Below are positions 19,021 to 27,155 of a stretch of 64,000 nt of DNA, one piece after another. The notes below the pieces were generated by a model. The model did no database searches. It was not told the DNA's origin and was given only the letters and a program-made list of their open reading frames with translations. Positions within the stretch are counted from its first letter, which is position 1. Every line of letters starts with the position of its first letter. Position numbers and translations under genes: made by a program. This DNA comes from an uncultured Anaerolineae bacterium. GTDB lineage: Bacteria > Chloroflexota > Anaerolineae > Anaerolineales > Villigracilaceae. The DNA is taken from assembly GCA_903822545.1 (NCBI GenBank), contig CAIJPN010000159.1, forward strand, positions 43,528 through 107,527, given 5' to 3'.

Positions 19021-19830
19021 TTATGCCTGGGCTTTCTGGGCCTTGCCAGCGGGTTTCTTTTCGCCTTCTTCGCCGGTTACTTCGTGCGGAGGCAGGTACG
19101 CATTCAACTTATCGCGCACAATGCGCGGATTTTCGCCAGCCTGGATGGCCAGCACGCCGTCCATTTGCATTGTGCGGTTGCGGACTTCTTCCTCGCTTTT
19201 GGCTTTGAGTTTGCCCGAGATTGGCAGGTAGATCAGGTTGGCGCTCAGCAAGCCCCACAATGTGGCCAGGAAGGCCGAGGCGATGGCTTCACCCAGTGCG
19301 CTGGGGTTATCAAGCTGCTTCAACACGGCGATCAGCCCCATAACGGTGCCGATGATGCCGAATGTAGGCGCAAAACCGGCTGCCGATGCAAAAAAGCCGA
19401 TGCCGTGCTTGTGGCGGGCTTTCATTTGGTCGATCACATTTTCCATAATGGCTTCCACCTGCTCCGAGTCGATCCCATCCACCACCATTGAGATACCTTT
19501 GCGCAAGAACGGGTCTTCAATCTTTTTACTATCTTCTTCCAGCGCCAGCAGGCCTTCGCGGCGGGCTTTATCAGCAAGCTTGGTCAAAAGCTCAATCGTC
19601 CCTTTGGCATCGAAAGGTTTGGTGAGGAAGGCTTTCATAATGTATTTGGGAAACTGCATGGCAACATGCAACGGGGTGGTGATGATGGTTGCCCCAAGTG
19701 ATCCACCAAAAATCAACAGGATGGCTGCCGGGGCTGCGAATAATTCTGCCGGTGATCCGCCATCCAGGATCATGACAGCGATGACTGTGGTGAGGGCAAT
19801 GACAAGTCCTGCGATTGATGCAATATCCAT
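19021..19830 (-). CDS. motA: Flagellar motor stator protein MotA
   Basis: A 269-aa four-helix stator subunit. The cytoplasmic loop carries the conserved charged residues around MKARHKHGIGFF, and the third and fourth helices contain AAGFAPTFGIIGTVMGLI and AIASAFLATLWGLLSANLIYLPI. It forms the ion channel with MotB. The C-terminal tail is rich in Lys and Glu. The gene is the first of the motAB pair, 59 nt after flbD. Confidence 0.96.
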   Translation of the reverse strand: MDIASIAGLVIALTTVIAVMILDGGSPAELFAAPAAILLIFGGSLGATIITTPLHVAMQFPKYIMKAFLTKPFDAKGTIELLTKLADKARREGLLALEEDSKKIEDPFLRKGISMVVDGIDSEQVEAIMENVIDQMKARHKHGIGFFASAAGFAPTFGIIGTVMGLIAVLKQLDNPSALGEAIASAFLATLWGLLSANLIYLPISGKLKAKSEEEVRNRTMQMDGVLAIQAGENPRIVRDKLNAYLPPHEVTGEEGEKKPAGKAQKAQA

Positions 19831-19889
19831 ACGCTACTCCTGGTGCAAATACTTCCAGCCTGTGAAGTTCAATCTACACGGGCTGGCCG

Positions 19890-20093
19890 CTACGATTTTT
19901 CGATAATGTAGGCCGCAAGGGTTTTGCGGCGGTACTCAATAAAACGCTCGGCGATCTCCTCGGGCGTATCCTTTACAACCACTTTCTTATTGCCCACCAG
20001 GGTGACAATCGTATCGGGCGTCGCTTCGACGGTTTGAATCAGCTCCGGGTTGATATAAAATTTCGAGCCATTCCTGCGAGTGAGATAGATCAC
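19890..20093 (-). CDS. flbD: Flagellar FlbD family protein
   Basis: A 67-aa protein that opens with MIYLTRRNGSKFYINPELIQ and has the TPDTIVTLVGNKKVVVKDTPEEI block, diagnostic of the short FlbD family of Gram-positive-type flagellar operons. Its molecular role is not settled, but it nearly always stands just before motA, as here. The upstream 207-nt gap, which separates it from the DUF1521-like gene, is where an operon promoter would lie; I cannot name one with confidence. Confidence 0.93.
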   Translation of the reverse strand: MIYLTRRNGSKFYINPELIQTVEATPDTIVTLVGNKKVVVKDTPEEIAERFIEYRRKTLAAYIIEKS

Positions 20094-20300
20094 GGGGATA
20101 TTCCTTTTTAGGCAAACAGGCGGGGTTTTTCCTGCATAAATTTAGCATGCCGGGCTTTCTTTTCCTGTAAATTGACCGTGAAAGGAATATAAAGAACGGC
20201 TAAAAAACGCGCGCGGAACCGGGCTATTCCCACTCGTAGCCCGTACTCCTTACCCAAAAATGCCAGTCAACCCTTGCCCCCTCGCATCAGCCTGCCATCC

Positions 20301-21239
20301 CTACCCGCTTACAGCCACAATCTGGCGGGTTTTGACAGCCGTATAACTGAACGATTGATAAACCGCCGGCCGTGAACTTGCTCCCGGCCCGGTTTTCATA
20401 CCCCATACCATCCGGCCAGCCGCATCCACCCAGTCATTGCCATCCCCACTGGCGTAAACCGTGTCACCGGCAGGCATTGTGCTGGCAGATGAAGCACTCC
20501 CCTGGGTTACCTCCCCGCCAAACAAATCTTTGGCCGGGTTGCCCCAATCTTTTGAGCCCACACCCACCCCGCTCAGGCGCTGGTTACCTTTAAAAATATC
20601 CACCGTCTCGATCACACCGGTATCCGGAGCGTTAAAAGTCACACGTGAACCATCCATCAACATCATTGTCGTCAGCGTGTTCGAGCCCTTCAGGTCAGAA
20701 AACTCACCGTTCAAATCGCCTTCCATATCAGATAAATCAACATGCGGGTCACCCCAAATGGTGGTGCTGCGGTTCGTCCACTTATCGCGGATCGTAAAAG
20801 TCGCGCCATCTTTAAAGATGAATTGGTAACGATCCGTTTCAGCCAGGTTTTGGTTGCGTTTCACCAGCCCATCAATGGGTGTGCCCGAACTGGCAAACTC
20901 CAGCTCAATCGAAATCGACTCGCGTTCTACCACCATGGCCGCCTGCCTGCCGTTTTTGGCCTGCAATCCCGCCGCAAGATGCCCATCCAACTCTTTCAAC
21001 TTGCCGATCAAATCACCCAGGTGGACGCGGTCATTGGGAATTCCTTGCCCCGCCGCTGGCGATTCGCCCGGTTTACTGGATTCATACAACGCCCGGGATT
21101 CACCGCTGATCAACTGCTCATCCTCCTCGAGCATTTCCTGCGCATTCCCCACCTCAACCTTTTTCCCGTTTCGATAAACCTCCAACTGCCCCGAATATCG
21201 CATCAACTGGCGCGCAGCCATCAAATTATCGATTTCCAT
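20301..21239 (-). CDS. DUF1521/MIIA-like protein with GDPHVD self-cleavage motif
   Basis: A 312-aa protein without signal peptide or membrane helix. The central part contains TIWGDPHVDLSDMEGDLNGE (residues 160-179) followed by a beta-rich stretch (TLTTMMLMDGSRVTFNAPD). The GD-PHVD block is the calcium-induced autocleavage site of DUF1521 domains described in the rhizobial effector NopE1 and in a Vibrio protein; cleavage there occurs between Asp and Pro, here Asp164-Pro165. The N-terminal 120 residues and the C-terminal 75 are unfamiliar. It lies at the head of the flagellar gene run, where hook genes such as flgD often stand, so it may be a secreted or flagellum-associated protein. The domain match is by eye; the role is inferred. 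Confidence 0.7.
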   Translation of the reverse strand: MEIDNLMAARQLMRYSGQLEVYRNGKKVEVGNAQEMLEEDEQLISGESRALYESSKPGESPAAGQGIPNDRVHLGDLIGKLKELDGHLAAGLQAKNGRQAAMVVERESISIELEFASSGTPIDGLVKRNQNLAETDRYQFIFKDGATFTIRDKWTNRSTTIWGDPHVDLSDMEGDLNGEFSDLKGSNTLTTMMLMDGSRVTFNAPDTGVIETVDIFKGNQRLSGVGVGSKDWGNPAKDLFGGEVTQGSASSASTMPAGDTVYASGDGNDWVDAAGRMVWGMKTGPGASSRPAVYQSFSYTAVKTRQIVAVSG

Positions 21240-21329
21240 AGCGCAGGTCCTTTCGCAGAGAGTTCGGCACTGTCATTATTATCGCCCCCGCCTCAAAAAA
21301 CTTGATTCATATTCTTTCCACAAAACAAA

Positions 21330-21396
21330 TTTCACGCGATATTAACGAGTTCTTTTTCCCATTTTTATTTTGTGCTTTTTTCCTTTTTCATACAAT
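21330..21396 (+). promoter_or_regulatory. chemoreceptor promoter region, copy A of a shared element
   Basis: TTTCACGCGATATTAA at 21330-21345 is followed, 61 nt from its first base, by a -10-like TACAAT (21391-21396). The same 16-mer and a TAAAAT at exactly the same offset occur before cheW; 50 of 67 aligned positions agree by hand count without gaps. No good -35 is seen, so an activator binding the 16-mer is plausible. Confidence 0.55.
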
Positions 21397-21496
21397 GTAG
21401 CTGTATTCAACCAGGCAAAACCAGGCCAGGAATCAACCTGCCGCATATCCTGTCCGGCCTGTCGCTATTTGCATTCAAAAAAGGAGAAATACAAGC

Positions 21497-23521
21497 ATGG
21501 ATGCGTTCAACAATCTCAAAACCAGTGTAAAACTGATCGCCAGTTTCGTAGTAATTGCGATGATCTCCATCATCATCGCCTACGTTGGATATATCAACAT
21601 GAAAAACCTGGAAGCCGACCTGGCATCCATGTATAACGACCGGCTTGTGCCGGTTTCTCAACTGGGGGCTGTCAACCAGAGCCTGTACACCATCCGTGGT
21701 GATATCTACAAGATGCTGCTCATCCCCGAAGAGGCCGATGCCAGTCTGACAGCCATTGAAGAGCAGATGGCCAACATTGATGAACAGATCAGCCAGTACA
21801 AAGAAACCCAACTCCTTGCATCAGAAGAAAAAGAACTGGAAACGTTTGATGCATCCTGGGCTGAATATAAAGATGCTGTGGCCGAGATCATTGCCTGGCA
21901 AAAGAAAGGCAACACGCAGTCGGCCATCACCAGCCTTTTGAGCGGTGGGCGCACTTCGAACGCACGCAAGGCCGTGGGTGGTTCAGCTGAAAAGTTATTG
22001 GCGCTAAATGTAAAAGCCGCTGATGAAATGAATAAAGCAGCGGATGCCAACTTTAACCAAACCGTTACCACACTGGTAAGCGTGACGGTTGTTGGCTTTG
22101 CTTTGGCGGTCATCCTGGGCATTGTGATTAGCAACTCCATCAGCAAGCCACTGGGTGTGCTCGTTAGCATTGCCACCGCGGTGAGCAAGGGTGACCTGGT
22201 GCGCAACCTGGACGAGAAGGTAAAAGACTCGGTGCGCTTGCGCAAAGACGAGGTGGGTGATATTGGCCGGGCCTTCGACCAGGTTATCCTATACATGCAA
22301 TCGCTGGGCGACGTGGCTGGGAAAATCGCCAAAAACGACCTGACCGTCACTATCACCCCCAAGTCAGACAAGGATGAAGTCAGCCACGCTTTTGCGCAGA
22401 TGATTAGCAGCCTGCGAACGGCAGTTGGCCAGGTGGCCGATAATGCCCACCGGCTGGCAGTTGCCTCCGATGAACTGGCTTCTGCCGCCGGGCAGGCCGG
22501 GCAAGCCACCTCGCAAATTGCCACCACAGTGCAGGAAGTTGCCAAGGGAATTACCCAGCAATCTGACAGCGTCAGCCGCACCGCAGTGTCGGTGGAACAG
22601 ATGGGACGCGCCATCAGCGGGGTTGCTGCTGGGGCGCAGGAACAGGCTTCGGGTATTAACAAAGCTTCAGCGGTGACCGCTCAACTTAACGAGAATATCC
22701 AAAAAGTGGCCGGGAATGCCGAATCTGTAACCAAGGACTCTGGTGAGGCAGCCCGGGTTGCCAAAGCCGGCAGCAAGACCGTCGAAGAGACCATTCAGGG
22801 CATGAAAAACATCAAAGAGAAGGTGGGGATTTCGGCCCAAAAGGTGCAGGAGATGGGTTCCCGCTCTGACCAGATTGGCGTTATCGTCGAAACCATTGAA
22901 GATATTGCCTCGCAGACCAACCTGCTGGCGCTCAACGCCGCCATCGAAGCCGCCCGGGCCGGGGAACATGGCAAAGGCTTCGCCGTTGTGGCCGATGAAG
23001 TCCGCAAGCTGGCTGAGCGTGCCAGTGGTGCCACCAAGGAAATCGGCGAGTTGATCAAGGAGATCCAGAAGACCGTAGCAGAGGCCGTGAACGCCATGAA
23101 AGATGGCGCGAACGAGGTGGAAGTGGGTGTGAAGCTGGCAAACTCTGCCGGTGATGCCCTGGCCGATATCCTGAAAGTGGCCGAAGCGGTTTATAAACAA
23201 TCAGAACAGGCCACATCAAATGTGTTGCAGATGCGTTCGGCGGCCAATGAACTGGTATCAGCTGTGGACTCGGTTTCGGCGGTGATCGAAGAGAATACGG
23301 CCTCGACCGAAGAGATGGCGGCTGGCGCGAACGAAGTCACCAAAGCCATTGAGACCATTGCCAGTATCAGCGAGGAAAGCAGCGCCTCGATTGAGGAAGT
23401 CAGCGCCTCGGCAGAGGAAATGAGCGCCCAGGTGGAAGAAGTCACCGCCAGCGCGGAATCGCTCGCCAAGATGGCAGAAGCTCTCCAGAGGGTGGTTGCC
23501 CAGTTCAAGCTTAATGCCTGA
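21497..23521 (+). CDS. Methyl-accepting chemotaxis protein with four-helix-bundle sensor
   Basis: A 674-aa chemoreceptor: first membrane helix at about 12-32, an extracellular helical region of about 150 residues of the 4HB_MCP kind (NRL-type [20 protein letters not shown]), second helix near 190-212, HAMP and a long methyl-accepting coiled coil with [20 protein letters not shown] at the tip. It is closely related in its cytoplasmic part to the minus-strand receptor at 10938-13274. GGAGA precedes the ATG. It shares its promoter architecture with cheW, 3 kb downstream, so the two are probably co-regulated. A strong terminator follows. Confidence 0.95.
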   Translation: MDAFNNLKTSVKLIASFVVIAMISIIIAYVGYINMKNLEADLASMYNDRLVPVSQLGAVNQSLYTIRGDIYKMLLIPEEADASLTAIEEQMANIDEQISQYKETQLLASEEKELETFDASWAEYKDAVAEIIAWQKKGNTQSAITSLLSGGRTSNARKAVGGSAEKLLALNVKAADEMNKAADANFNQTVTTLVSVTVVGFALAVILGIVISNSISKPLGVLVSIATAVSKGDLVRNLDEKVKDSVRLRKDEVGDIGRAFDQVILYMQSLGDVAGKIAKNDLTVTITPKSDKDEVSHAFAQMISSLRTAVGQVADNAHRLAVASDELASAAGQAGQATSQIATTVQEVAKGITQQSDSVSRTAVSVEQMGRAISGVAAGAQEQASGINKASAVTAQLNENIQKVAGNAESVTKDSGEAARVAKAGSKTVEETIQGMKNIKEKVGISAQKVQEMGSRSDQIGVIVETIEDIASQTNLLALNAAIEAARAGEHGKGFAVVADEVRKLAERASGATKEIGELIKEIQKTVAEAVNAMKDGANEVEVGVKLANSAGDALADILKVAEAVYKQSEQATSNVLQMRSAANELVSAVDSVSAVIEENTASTEEMAAGANEVTKAIETIASISEESSASIEEVSASAEEMSAQVEEVTASAESLAKMAEALQRVVAQFKLNA

Positions 23522-23574
23522 TTTTCAGGCCCGCTGCCATCAAAGCGATTTACGAGTGGGGCATATAGCAGCCA

Positions 23575-23600
23575 GGGCGGGGATTAACTCCCCGCCCTTT
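23575..23600 (+). terminator. intrinsic terminator after the chemoreceptor gene
   Basis: GGGCGGGG (23575-23582) pairs exactly with CCCCGCCC (23590-23597) over an ATTAACT loop and is followed by TTT. It lies 54 nt after the receptor stop codon. Confidence 0.8.
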
Positions 23601-23628
23601 GGTTGTGCCCGTTTTATGGGTTTAAATC

Positions 23629-23656
23629 AAAAACGGCAGGATTCCCTGCCGTTTTT
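23629..23656. terminator. bidirectional intrinsic terminator
   Basis: AAAAACGGCAGG (23629-23640) and CCTGCCGTTTTT (23645-23656) form a perfect 12-bp stem with an ATTC loop. A-runs and T-runs on both sides suit termination of the minus-strand IS200-like gene that ends 40 nt away, and readthrough from the receptor gene. Confidence 0.82.
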
Positions 23657-23696
23657 GGACGTTTTGTGAAACTGCGTTGCTGTAACCCGGGATTTT

Positions 23697-24242
23697 TTAG
23701 AAAACGCCCTGGTAGCGGCGGATGGAGATAATGAAATTATTGATGCCTTCGGCAGACTGGAGCTGGTTGCCAGCAGCCACGAAATCGCCCGGCGCCCAAA
23801 AATCGGTTGAGACGTTTTTCTGGCGGAAGCGCGGGTAATCCTCGAAGATTCGGCGGGAGGTCTGCTGGCGGATCTGCCGCATAAAAGCGGCCGGGTTGGA
23901 AGACATCGGCACAGTCATCACCCAATGGATGTAGCCGGGGCGAATTAGCAGCGCATCCAGCCGCCAGCCGTATGAAATGCAAGCTTGTTTCATCCACGTT
24001 GTCAGATCGTTGACAATGTCACCGGTCAGGAAGTGGTCGCTGAAACGCGGGATGAGCACACAGGAGAATGACAGCTCATTGTTGAATTGCTGGAATGTTC
24101 CCTCGTCAGCCACAAACCCCGGGGTTGGCCCAGCTGGCAGTTTCCTCTCCGGGGTGACCGGGCGGCGCACATCAATATCTGTGTCGGCAGTTTCGCCCTG
24201 TTTTGGCTCTGTTTCGGTAGGGAATAGCTCAAAAGAATTCAC
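23697..24242 (-). CDS. Degenerate IS200-like (Y1 transposase-fold) protein
   Basis: A 181-aa protein whose last 120 residues follow the Y1 transposase layout: FSCVLIPRFSDHFLTGDI, GWRLDALLIRPGYIHWVM, FMRQIRQQTSRRIFEDYP and FWAPGDFVAAG, corresponding to the VFVPKYR, PDHVHL, LKGKSSRLLFEEFP and FWSPGYFV blocks of IS200/RAYT proteins. The metal-binding HUH triad is broken: PDHVHL has become PGYIHW (residues 102-107), and the usual tyrosine helix is replaced by INNFIISIRRYQ. The first 65 residues are an extra low-complexity segment. I start at GTG 24242, with GAGG 5 nt upstream and a TATAAT 18 nt upstream. It looks domesticated rather than mobile; no flanking inverted repeats are seen. Confidence 0.72.
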   Translation of the reverse strand: MNSFELFPTETEPKQGETADTDIDVRRPVTPERKLPAGPTPGFVADEGTFQQFNNELSFSCVLIPRFSDHFLTGDIVNDLTTWMKQACISYGWRLDALLIRPGYIHWVMTVPMSSNPAAFMRQIRQQTSRRIFEDYPRFRQKNVSTDFWAPGDFVAAGNQLQSAEGINNFIISIRRYQGVF

Positions 24243-24260
24243 AGGAACCTCGCTTGAATC

Positions 24261-24266
24261 ATTATA
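24261..24266 (-). promoter_or_regulatory. -10 element of the IS200-like gene
   Basis: A perfect TATAAT on the minus strand places transcription start about 12 nt before the GTG start codon chosen for this gene, leaving room only for the GAGG binding site. It supports the short protein over a frame beginning at 24299, whose start would be upstream of the promoter. Confidence 0.5.
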
Positions 24267-24293
24267 TACTGGATTCCCTTCACCCCTTAAAAT

Positions 24294-24360
24294 TTTCACG
24301 CGATATTAATGCGTTCTTACTCTCGTTTTTATTTCGGGCAGATTTGCTATTCATTAAAAT
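24294..24360 (+). promoter_or_regulatory. cheW promoter region, copy B of a shared element
   Basis: TTTCACGCGATATTAA at 24294-24309 and TAAAAT at 24355-24360 repeat the spacing found before the chemoreceptor gene. TTTTTATTT is conserved at offset 32 in both. The distance to the start codon is also alike (160 versus 167 nt). Confidence 0.55.
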
Positions 24361-24453
24361 GATAACAGTAAGCATGCTACCCAGATGCTTGCCGATTCGA
24401 ACCCAAACACAACAGGCGTCTTCTTTGGCAAGATACCTCACTACGGAGGAACA

Positions 24454-24906
24454 ATGGAACAACAAATGGTCGTTTTTACGCTGGGGAATGAGCATTATGG
24501 CATCAGCATCGCTGCCGTGGAAAGTATTATCAAAATGCAAGCTATCACCCAGCTTCCACAATCACCCTACTACGTTCGGGGCGTGACGAACCTGCGCGGG
24601 ACTGTGCTGCCAGTCATTGACCTGCGCACCCGTTTTGGGCTGGAGCCAAAAGAAAATTCGCGCGAAACCCGTATCATCATCGTGACAAAGGATTTGATCA
24701 AGGTGGGGGTGGTGGTGGATGGTGTTTCCGAAGTGTTGCGGGTGCCAGACGAATCCATTGAGCCTTTGCCGCCGATGGCGAGCACGGTCAATTCGGCCTT
24801 CCTGAAAGGTATTGCCCGCATGGAAGATCGACTGGTAATTTTGTTGGACCTCGGGAAGGTATTGGAGCATGATGATCAAAAGGTATTAAATACCGTTTCT
24901 GCCTGA
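24454..24906 (+). CDS. cheW: Chemotaxis coupling protein CheW
   Basis: A 150-aa CheW domain protein that links chemoreceptors to the CheA kinase. VVFTLGNEHYGISIAAVESIIK, YYVRGVTNLRGTVLPVIDLRTRFG and RMEDRLVILLDLGKVL are the standard SH3-like blocks. The start is fixed by GGAGG 4 nt before the ATG at 24454; a longer frame from 24385 lacks a site. No cheA, cheR or cheB is next to it. A large terminator follows at 25020. Confidence 0.95.
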   Translation: MEQQMVVFTLGNEHYGISIAAVESIIKMQAITQLPQSPYYVRGVTNLRGTVLPVIDLRTRFGLEPKENSRETRIIIVTKDLIKVGVVVDGVSEVLRVPDESIEPLPPMASTVNSAFLKGIARMEDRLVILLDLGKVLEHDDQKVLNTVSA

Positions 24907-25019
24907 CGGATTGGCTATGCCCAGCCCAGCCTGGGTGTTCAGGGAAAAATATGTGCGCAAAAGGTTTGGAAGGGCATCTACCATTACCGGCTTGATTGCA
25001 AAATCGACGCCAAATTATT

Positions 25020-25070
25020 AACCAGCAGGGACAGCGTACCATTGTGACAGCGCTGTCCCCGCTGGTTTTT
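25020..25070 (+). terminator. intrinsic terminator after cheW
   Basis: A 17-nt arm from 25020 and its complement at 25051-25067 (one A-C mismatch, core GGGACAGCG/CGCTGTCCC) flank a 14-nt loop and end in TTTTT. It isolates cheW from the nrf promoter 80 nt further on. The rest of 24907-25147 shows nothing else I can support. Confidence 0.82.
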
Positions 25071-25146
25071 AGCTTCAATATTCGAGCAGATCGAACCTGA
25101 AGTAAGAATGAGCTCCGATTTGGCCAGAATCAGGAAAATCCCCTCA

Positions 25147-25192
25147 TTGTGACTTTGGTCACAAACAAATTGTCTGTATGAGTTTATATTAT
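25147..25192 (+). promoter_or_regulatory. CRP/FNR-type site and promoter of nrfHA
   Basis: TGTGA-N6-TCACA at 25148-25163 is a perfect dyad of the CRP-family type. A TATATT at 25185-25190 would start transcription near 25197, which places the dyad centre (25155.5) about 41.5 bp upstream, the classic class II activator position. No -35 hexamer is needed or seen. Activation of nitrite ammonification by a CRP/FNR-family regulator under anoxia or nitrite is a reasonable inference. Confidence 0.7.
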
Positions 25193-25227
25193 GAGTAGAC
25201 GATTAATTCATCCATGAAGGATAAGCT

Positions 25228-25695
25228 ATGAACAAACCTTTGATGATTGGAATTCTGGCTCTGCTGGTTGCGCTCGGTACGTTCACTTATGTGAGCGGCG
25301 CAGTTGCATTTGCGGGTACGGATCCGGCTACATGTAATACTTGCCATGTGATGAACGATGTTTACGAAAACTGGTTCCACGCCCCGCACGAGAAGGTGAC
25401 AGAATGTGTGGATTGTCACCTGCCGCATGATAATTTCGTGAACTATTGGGTTGAGAAGGGCCGCACCGGGCTGCATGATGTTTATTTTTTCAGTACCGGG
25501 CAGACACCCGCTGTAATCCGTGCCAGTACACAGTCGAAAGCAGTTGTGCAAGAAAACTGCCTGCGCTGTCATCGTGACACCGTTGAGAGTATTGTGATGG
25601 GCACCCCGGATTCAGATCGCTATTGTTGGGATTGTCACCGTTCGGTTTCCCACGGGCCGCGCGGTATTAGCATTTCCCCATTTTCAAACAAATAA
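25228..25695 (+). CDS. nrfH: Cytochrome c nitrite reductase small subunit NrfH
   Basis: A 155-aa membrane-anchored tetrahaem cytochrome of the NapC/NirT family. After an N-terminal helix (about 5-28) come four CXXCH sites: CNTCH (36-40, followed by V-M as in NrfH), CVDCH (60-64), CLRCH (111-115) and CWDCH (133-137). It takes electrons from menaquinol and passes them to NrfA on the outer membrane face. GAAGGA lies 6 nt before the ATG. The gene pair nrfHA follows one regulated promoter. Confidence 0.95.
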   Translation: MNKPLMIGILALLVALGTFTYVSGAVAFAGTDPATCNTCHVMNDVYENWFHAPHEKVTECVDCHLPHDNFVNYWVEKGRTGLHDVYFFSTGQTPAVIRASTQSKAVVQENCLRCHRDTVESIVMGTPDSDRYCWDCHRSVSHGPRGISISPFSNK

Positions 25696-25716
25696 TTGGC
25701 TGAAGGAGAAGATACG

Positions 25717-27075
25717 ATGAAAAATTATACGACCTTGATCCTTGTGGGGATCATCCTGGTACTGGCAGCTGTGCTGACCGGCACACTGGTTTTTATGCAG
25801 AACCAACCTGCGCCGCAGCGTGGTGTGGCCCCAATTGTAGAGATTAAACCCATGGAGCCGGATTCTTCGCTCTGGGGGCAGAATTTCCCCAACGAATACG
25901 CATCTTTTTTGAAAACCAAAAATAATACCATCGATACCACTTATGGCGGCTCTTCAAAATATTCTCAGCTGGAGCGTGATCCACGCCAGAAAATCTTGTT
26001 CGCTGGGATGCCCTTTAGCAAAGATTATAACGATGACCGTGGCCACGAATGGGCTTTGATCGATGTAAACGAAACCAAACGCCTGAACCTGGATAAGGAA
26101 AACCCCAAACGCACCCCCGGCACCTGCTATTCGTGCAAAAGCTCAACAAACCCCAAACTGTGGAATGAGTTGGGCATGGCAGAGTACGATAAGACTTTCT
26201 TTGGTGATATGACCGCCAAAGTCACCACTACCATTGGCTGCTCAAACTGCCACGAAGCTGGGACGATGCGTTTGATTGTTACCAATCCGGCTTTGCAGGA
26301 AGCACTCGAAGCGCAGGGCAAAGATTGGAATACCTTTAGCCGCCAGGAAATGCGTACGATCGTTTGCGCCAATTGCCATGTGGAATATTACTTCGCGGGA
26401 CCTGGTAAATACCTTACCTTCCCCTGGTCTGAGGGAACCCATATCGACCAGATTTGGCAGTATTACGAAACCACGTTGTTCGATGGAAAAAAGTTTGCAG
26501 ACTGGGAATATCCTAACACCAAGACCCCCATGCTGAAGGTCCAGCATCCAGAATATGAATTCTTCTCGGCTGGTTCAACCCACTATAACGCGGGCGTCTC
26601 TTGCGCTGACTGCCACATGCCCTACGTGCGTGAAGGCGCGGCCAAATACTCCATGCACGATATCCACAGCCCGCTGATGAATATTGAACTGGCTTGTGGG
26701 CAGTGCCACTCTGACACAGAGAAGGTCAAAACCCGTGTCACCCTGATCCAGGATCAGGTTTACAACACAAAAATCGCCACCGAAGATGCCATTGTTGATG
26801 CTGTGAATGCCATCAAGGCTGCTGCCGCCAACCCCAGCAGTGATGCCGCCCTGCTCGACCAGGCGCGCGCCCTGCATCGCAAGTCGCAGTACCTGTGGGA
26901 TTTTGTCTCGGCTGAAAATTCGATGGGTTTCCACAACCCTGAATATGCCCTCGAGATCCTGGCCGAATCAACCGATCTGGCTCGCCAGGCCCAAATGCTG
27001 GCTGCCCAGGCTGCCAATGACCCATCCCTGCTAAAGACGGGCACCTACTACCTGCCTGCGCCGTCTGGCAACTAA
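25717..27075 (+). CDS. nrfA: Ammonia-forming cytochrome c nitrite reductase NrfA
   Basis: A 452-aa pentahaem enzyme that reduces nitrite to ammonium with six electrons. The catalytic haem site is the special CYSCK (residues 137-141); the four others are CSNCH (175), CANCH (217), CADCH (296) and CGQCH (327). An N-terminal helix acts as signal or anchor, and the KYSMHDIHSP segment provides further haem ligands. I start at the ATG with GGAG 8 nt upstream rather than at a candidate seven codons earlier. A terminator follows within 45 nt, so nrfHA is a two-gene operon without maturation genes; cytochrome c assembly must be elsewhere. Confidence 0.97.
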   Translation: MKNYTTLILVGIILVLAAVLTGTLVFMQNQPAPQRGVAPIVEIKPMEPDSSLWGQNFPNEYASFLKTKNNTIDTTYGGSSKYSQLERDPRQKILFAGMPFSKDYNDDRGHEWALIDVNETKRLNLDKENPKRTPGTCYSCKSSTNPKLWNELGMAEYDKTFFGDMTAKVTTTIGCSNCHEAGTMRLIVTNPALQEALEAQGKDWNTFSRQEMRTIVCANCHVEYYFAGPGKYLTFPWSEGTHIDQIWQYYETTLFDGKKFADWEYPNTKTPMLKVQHPEYEFFSAGSTHYNAGVSCADCHMPYVREGAAKYSMHDIHSPLMNIELACGQCHSDTEKVKTRVTLIQDQVYNTKIATEDAIVDAVNAIKAAAANPSSDAALLDQARALHRKSQYLWDFVSAENSMGFHNPEYALEILAESTDLARQAQMLAAQAANDPSLLKTGTYYLPAPSGN

Positions 27076-27088
27076 CCCAAGCAAACCC

Positions 27089-27119
27089 AAAAGCCCTCCC
27101 ACATTTGGGAGGGCTTTTT
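27089..27119 (+). terminator. intrinsic terminator of nrfHA
   Basis: AAAAGCCCTCCC (27089-27100) pairs with GGGAGGGCTTTT (27107-27118) over a 6-nt loop and ends in T5. The A-run on the left means it can also stop the convergent lytic transglycosylase gene. Confidence 0.88.
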
Positions 27120-27155
27120 GATTCCCATGCTAAATGATTGGGATTTGCAAGCCAG

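Noticed and set aside
20094..20300. possible flagellar sigma-28 promoter before flbD
   Set aside because: I could not find TAAA and GCCGATAA-like boxes at acceptable spacing.
24907..25147. cyclic-di-GMP or other riboswitch between cheW and nrfH
   Set aside because: The only stable structure is the intrinsic terminator at 25020-25070; no conserved aptamer core is seen.
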